Of a stretch of 15,961 nucleotides of DNA, positions 13,059-15,961 are shown piece after piece. The notes under the pieces were generated by a model. It was not told the origin of the DNA. It did no database searches and worked only from the letters and a program-made list of their open reading frames with translations. Position numbers and translations under genes: made by a program. Source of the stretch: Mageeibacillus sp. UBA5734 (GTDB lineage Bacteria > Bacillota > Clostridia > Saccharofermentanales > UBA5734); NCBI GenBank assembly GCA_002419365.1, contig DIGA01000055.1, positions 1-15,961 of the forward strand, read 5' to 3'. The number at the start of each line of letters is the position of its first letter. Within the stretch, counting starts at the first letter, position 1.

Positions 13059-14606
13059 ATGGAAAAAGCCAAAATAAACAAGGGGCCAGGCCGGATCGAC
13101 CGGATCCTGAACCGGATCGAGAAAGCCGGCAATGCCCTGCCAGACCCAGTCACCTTGTACTTTCTCATCAGTGTGATCATTGTCATCATTTCCTGGCTGG
13201 CTGCGAAGGCTGGGGTGTCGGTTGTCCACCCTTCGAGTGGTGAAACTGTGACGGTGGTAAACCTTTTGACCCGTGACGGCCTGAGGAAAATATTTACCGG
13301 TATGGTCAGCAATTTCCAAGGCTTTCCCCCGCTGGGCCTGGTCCTGGTCGTCATGATCGGTGCCGGCATCGCCGAGAAATCAGGCCTGATTGCCGCCGCC
13401 ATGCGCCACAGCATTACCCGGGTGCCACCCCGTCTGGTCAGCGCCGCCACCATCGCCATTGGTGTCATTGCCAATGCTTTCGGTGACGCCGGGCTGATCG
13501 TCCTGCCGCCTCTGGCTGCCCTGGTCTACCTGATGATCGGCCGCCACCCCATGGTCGGAATGCTGGCTGCCTATGCAGGTGTTGCTGGTGGATTTGCGGC
13601 CAACATCATGGTCAACATGTCAGACGTTCTGGCCGCCAGTTTCACAATCCCTTCAGCGCAGGTCATCGATCCCAATTACCAGGGAACGCCGGCCATGAAT
13701 CTGTATTTCATCATCGTGTCCACTTTCATCCTGATCGCCGTTGGCACATGGGTCACGGAAAAGGTCATTGCACCCCGTTTTTCCCACTACGAACCGACCG
13801 AAGAGCAAAAGCAGGAGATTTCCCTGACTTCGGCCAATGAGAAAAAAGGCCTCAAATGGGCAGGATTGACCATGCTGGCACTCCTGGCCGCAGTCGTGTT
13901 GCTCAGTATTGGCAAAGATGCCTTCATGGCCGACCCAGAGACAGGGTCGATCCTGGCCTTCAAGGCTCCGTTGATGCAAGGGATTATCCCTTTGATCACG
14001 ATCATCTTCCTGATCCCTGGTCTTGTCTATGGCAAGATCACCGGAACCATCAAAAATGACAAAGACGCTGCCCGGCTGATGGGTGATTCGATGCGCGACA
14101 TGGGTCCCTACATCATCCTGGCGTTCTTTGCCGCCCAATTCCTGGCCTACTTCACCTGGAGCAACCTGGGCATTGTCCTCTCGGTCAAAGGGGCAGAAGC
14201 TCTCCAGAGTGCTGGCCTGACAGGAGTTGGCTTGATCATCGGATTCATCTTCATTTCCTCCCTGATCAACATATTTGTGGGCAGTGCCTCGGCCAAATGG
14301 GCGATCATGGCTCCGATTTTTGTCCCGATGTTCCTGCTGATAGGTTTTGACCCCGCTCTGACCCAGATGGCCTACCGGATTGGAGACTCCCTGACGAACC
14401 CCCTGACCCCTCTGCTGCCCTATTTCCCGATCATTCTGTCGTTCGCCCGGAAATATGACAAGAACATCGGCATGGGGACCCTGATTTCCAACATGCTGCC
14501 GTATTCCATCGCTTTCGCCATTTTCTGGGTCGTTCTGCTGATCATTTTCATTGTCTTCCAGATTCCTCTGGGTCCCGGAGCAGGCATCTATTACCAGCTC
14601 CATTGA
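13059..14606 (+). CDS. AbgT-family transporter
   Basis: This is an integral membrane transporter of the AbgT family, whose known members import p-aminobenzoyl-glutamate or export sulfonamides, driven by ion gradients. The 515-residue product is of family length. It has about a dozen hydrophobic segments (roughly 31-50, 92-108, 128-160, 165-182, 212-235, 266-284, 303-323, 350-368, 388-407, 414-430, 451-462 and 480-503). Family motifs are DPVTLYFL (29-36), NAFGDAGLIVLPPLAAL (139-155), AGGFAANIMVNMSD (176-189), GSASAKWAIMAPIFVPM (408-424) and YRIGDSLTNPLTPLLPY (439-455). A charged loop at about 240-264 separates the two halves. The start at 13059 has a strong AAGGAGG (13046-13052). It is co-transcribed with the amidohydrolase upstream, consistent with uptake followed by hydrolysis. 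The symbol abgT is withheld because the substrate is not established. Confidence 0.93.
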   Translation: MEKAKINKGPGRIDRILNRIEKAGNALPDPVTLYFLISVIIVIISWLAAKAGVSVVHPSSGETVTVVNLLTRDGLRKIFTGMVSNFQGFPPLGLVLVVMIGAGIAEKSGLIAAAMRHSITRVPPRLVSAATIAIGVIANAFGDAGLIVLPPLAALVYLMIGRHPMVGMLAAYAGVAGGFAANIMVNMSDVLAASFTIPSAQVIDPNYQGTPAMNLYFIIVSTFILIAVGTWVTEKVIAPRFSHYEPTEEQKQEISLTSANEKKGLKWAGLTMLALLAAVVLLSIGKDAFMADPETGSILAFKAPLMQGIIPLITIIFLIPGLVYGKITGTIKNDKDAARLMGDSMRDMGPYIILAFFAAQFLAYFTWSNLGIVLSVKGAEALQSAGLTGVGLIIGFIFISSLINIFVGSASAKWAIMAPIFVPMFLLIGFDPALTQMAYRIGDSLTNPLTPLLPYFPIILSFARKYDKNIGMGTLISNMLPYSIAFAIFWVVLLIIFIVFQIPLGPGAGIYYQLH

Positions 14607-14630
14607 AACTTCGCTGAACCGATGATCCCA

Positions 14631-14650
14631 GGTCACACTCGGTGTTGACC
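14631..14650. other. Small hairpin after the transporter gene
   Basis: GGTCACAC (14631-14638) pairs with GTG and TGACC (14642-14644 and 14646-14650) with a one-base bulge and a 3-nt loop. No U-tract follows. It lies 24 bp after the AbgT stop and may be a 3' stabilising structure. Confidence 0.25.
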
Positions 14651-14680
14651 CACTGATCACTGACCAGATTCGACCAAACC

Positions 14681-14726
14681 AAGACACCGTTCCCAGGAAA
14701 GTTCGCTTTCACATGGACGGTGTCTT
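14681..14726. terminator. Long perfect-arm hairpin, probable terminator of the amidohydrolase-transporter operon
   Basis: AAGACACCGT (14681-14690) and ACGGTGTCTT (14717-14726) are a perfect 10-bp inverted repeat. Inside it CCA (14693-14695) pairs with TGG (14714-14716), and GAAAG-TTCG-CTTTC (14697-14710) forms a tip with a UUCG tetraloop. The + side ends in TCTTCC with little U-tract, so termination strength is uncertain. The symmetry would allow it to act in both directions. Confidence 0.5.
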
Positions 14727-14764
14727 CCTATGTTGGCTATAATTTAACCTCTAAAAGCAGATTT

Positions 14765-14819
14765 ATCCCCCTCCTCTAAGCTTCCGCATACTCGCAAAGC
14801 GAGCGCGAAGGTGGGGGAT
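14765..14819 (+). repeat. Left-end subterminal hairpin of the IS200/IS605 element
   Basis: ATCCCCC (14765-14771) pairs with GGGGGAT (14813-14819), CTTC (14781-14784) with GAAG (14807-14810), and CTCGC (14791-14795) with GCGAG (14799-14803) around an AAA loop. This nested imperfect hairpin is the kind of structure that the TnpA transposase recognises on the top strand at the left end. Confidence 0.6.
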
Positions 14820-14905
14820 GAATCGGCAGTCAAAAACGATAGTCTGAATAGCAATAATCAATAGTCGGATTCACTGCAAGTTCGGTAGATAGGGCAGCTC
14901 CGAAG

Positions 14906-14914
14906 TGGTACAAT
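14906..14914 (+). promoter_or_regulatory. Extended -10 promoter candidate for tnpA
   Basis: TGG followed by TACAAT (14909-14914) gives an extended -10 element, about 37 bp before the tnpA ATG. No good -35 is seen at 17 bp. The Shine-Dalgarno is GAGG (14939-14942). Confidence 0.4.
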
Positions 14915-14950
14915 ATATTCAGTAGTAAAAGCACATATGAGGTTATTACA

Positions 14951-15352
14951 ATGCAGTTAGACGATAATAACCATTCAGTGTTCCTATTATATTATCACTT
15001 GGTTCTCGTCATCAAATACAGAAGGAACGTGCTTGATGACGCTGTGTCCTTACGGGCCAGAGAGATTTTTGAGTACATAGCTCCCAGTTACAAGATGACG
15101 CTTCTGGAATGGAATCACGACCACGATCATGTCCAGATCCTGTTCAAAGCCCAGCCCCACAGCGAACTATCCAAATTTATCAATGCCTACAAAAGTGCCA
15201 GTTCAAGGTTGCTGAAAAAGGAGTTTCCTGAGATCCGCAGTAAGCTTTGGCAAGAGTATTTCTGGTCCCGAAGTTATTGCTTGCTGACGACCGGCGGTGC
15301 GCCGATCGAAGTCATCCGGCAATACATTGAAACGCAGGGGGAAAGACATTGA
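14951..15352 (+). CDS. tnpA: IS200/IS605 TnpA single-strand transposase (Y1 HUH family, HUQ variant)
   Basis: TnpA cuts and rejoins single-stranded DNA at the element ends through a 5'-phosphotyrosine bond. The 133-residue product is typical in length. Family features are YHLVLVIKYRR (15-25), the metal-binding motif at NHDHDHVQILF (55-65), FINAYKSASSRL (76-87) and WSRSYCLLTTGGAP (105-118). The catalytic tyrosine is Tyr125 in VIRQYIETQG. The motif that is usually His-hydrophobic-His reads His60-Val61-Gln62, that is HUQ. Some HUH-superfamily members carry Gln there and remain active, so loss of function cannot be assumed. The gene is complete, with its stop overlapping the TTG start of tnpB. 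Confidence 0.93.
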   Translation: MQLDDNNHSVFLLYYHLVLVIKYRRNVLDDAVSLRAREIFEYIAPSYKMTLLEWNHDHDHVQILFKAQPHSELSKFINAYKSASSRLLKKEFPEIRSKLWQEYFWSRSYCLLTTGGAPIEVIRQYIETQGERH

Positions 15353-15961
15353 ACAAGGCATTCAAGTTCAGAATCTACCCCAATGCGTTTCAGCAAACCC
15401 AGATCACCAGGACTTTCGGGTGTGTCAGGTTTGTCTATAACCGAATGCTGGCCGATCGGATCCGGCACTATGAAGAAACCGGTGAAAGCCTGAACAACAC
15501 GCCTGCTCAGTATAAGAAAGAATTTGAATGGCTCAGGGAGGTGGACAGCCTGGCCCTGGCCAATGTCCAGCTTAACTTGAACAAGGCCTACCAACATTTC
15601 TTTCGCGAGCAGGCAGCCGGGTTCCCCCAATTCAAATCCAAAAAGAGCCATCGCAAAAGCTATACGACCAACTGGGTCAACAACAATATCCGATTGGAAA
15701 AGGGTTCGATCATTCTGCCCAAACTGAAGGCCGTAAAAATCAAACAGCATCGGGAGATTCCCGCTGATTACAGGCTGAAGTCTGTGACGGTCAGTCAGAC
15801 GTCAAGCGGAGCCTATTATGCCAGTATTCTATACGAATACGAGAGCCGGATAGAAGCTATAAAGCCGGAGACATTTATCGGCCTTGATTATTCGATGCAG
15901 GAACTGTACATCTCATCAGATGGTGAAACAGCGGCCTATCCGAGATATTATCGGCAGTCAC
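15349..15961 (+). CDS. tnpB: IS200/IS605 TnpB, N-terminal part (runs off the window)
   Basis: TnpB is an RNA-guided DNA endonuclease, related to Cas12, that promotes retention of the element at its donor site. 204 codons are present without a stop. The N-terminus NKAFKFRIYPNAFQQTQITR (2-21) and FGCVRFVYNRML (23-34) are classic for TnpB (helix-turn-helix/OrfB N-terminal domain). FPQFKSKKSHRKSYTT (92-107) is the conserved central segment. The first RuvC acidic residue is Asp180 in FIGLDYSM. The remaining RuvC motifs and zinc finger lie beyond 15961. The start is TTG at 15349, overlapping the tnpA stop in CATTGA, with GGGGGAAAG just upstream. This arrangement suggests translational coupling. Whether the gene is intact downstream is unknown. 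Confidence 0.93.
   Translation, partial: MNKAFKFRIYPNAFQQTQITRTFGCVRFVYNRMLADRIRHYEETGESLNNTPAQYKKEFEWLREVDSLALANVQLNLNKAYQHFFREQAAGFPQFKSKKSHRKSYTTNWVNNNIRLEKGSIILPKLKAVKIKQHREIPADYRLKSVTVSQTSSGAYYASILYEYESRIEAIKPETFIGLDYSMQELYISSDGETAAYPRYYRQS

Larger units (their letters stand above)
14762..15961 (+). mobile_element. IS200/IS605-family insertion sequence, left part
   Basis: The element has a left-end hairpin region, tnpA (14951-15352) and an overlapping tnpB (from 15349), all in the same direction, as in ISDra2-like elements. The right end and most of the tnpB RuvC region lie outside the window, so the element cannot be shown to be complete. The exact left boundary is not defined. Elements of this family have no terminal inverted repeats and insert 3' of a short tetra- or pentanucleotide. 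Candidate T-rich flanks lie just 5' of the hairpin (around 14744-14766). Confidence 0.9.

Noticed and set aside
14822..15960. 11-base direct repeat ATCGGCAGTCA at 14822-14832 and 15950-15960
   Set aside because: Many repeats of this length are expected by chance in 16 kb, and the second copy is inside conserved tnpB coding sequence.
1..15961. CRISPR array, tRNA or rRNA genes
   Set aside because: No regularly spaced repeats and no cloverleaf or rRNA-like sequence were seen on either strand.

Overview
The window is bacterial and every supported gene lies on the + strand. The base composition is fairly GC-rich. The gene set is: a 443-residue GS I-alpha glutamine synthetase followed by an ANTAR antiterminator protein, MurT/GatD for lipid II amidation, DapL-type diaminopimelate synthesis, and an IS200/IS605 element. 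This points to a GC-rich member of the Clostridia (Bacillota). That assignment is inference from gene content; there is no rRNA or other marker here.

Layout. 1-143: an upstream hairpin, then a promoter and a leader terminator for carA. 144-3532: carA, murT and gatD, tightly packed. 3533-5713: a promoter, a structured leader carrying a terminator and an overlapping hexaloop hairpin, then glnA and an ANTAR-domain regulator. 5714-7865: dapF and dapL, apparently with their own promoter inside the end of the ANTAR gene. 7866-8588: deoC. 8589-11521: a promoter and leader terminator, then purA and guaA. 11522-11841: an AT-richer intergenic stretch with possible insertion-sequence debris and a candidate promoter/operator. 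11842-14606: an M20-family amidohydrolase and an AbgT-family transporter. 14607-14950: hairpins and the left end of an IS200/IS605 element. 14951-15961: tnpA and the N-terminal part of tnpB, which runs off the window.

How the genes fit together. Much of the first 11.5 kb handles glutamine nitrogen and cell-wall precursors. GlnA makes glutamine. CarA, GatD and GuaA each carry a Cys-type glutaminase site that uses it. DapL and DapF make meso-diaminopimelate, and MurT/GatD amidate the stem peptide of lipid II. PurA and GuaA share one operon and cover the AMP and GMP branches from IMP.

The most interesting signal is regulatory. Three transcription units (carA, glnA, purA) each show a sigma-A-like promoter followed by an intrinsic terminator inside the 5' leader. 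In the glnA leader a small hairpin with a hexanucleotide loop AAUGGC (A at position 1, G at position 4, the ANTAR target signature) is mutually exclusive with the terminator. The gene just after glnA encodes an ANTAR protein whose receiver domain has lost the phosphorylatable Asp and the conserved Lys. A weaker hexaloop of the same type (AACGCA) occurs in the carA leader. This suggests, but does not prove, local control of glutamine-related genes by phosphorylation-independent transcription antitermination.
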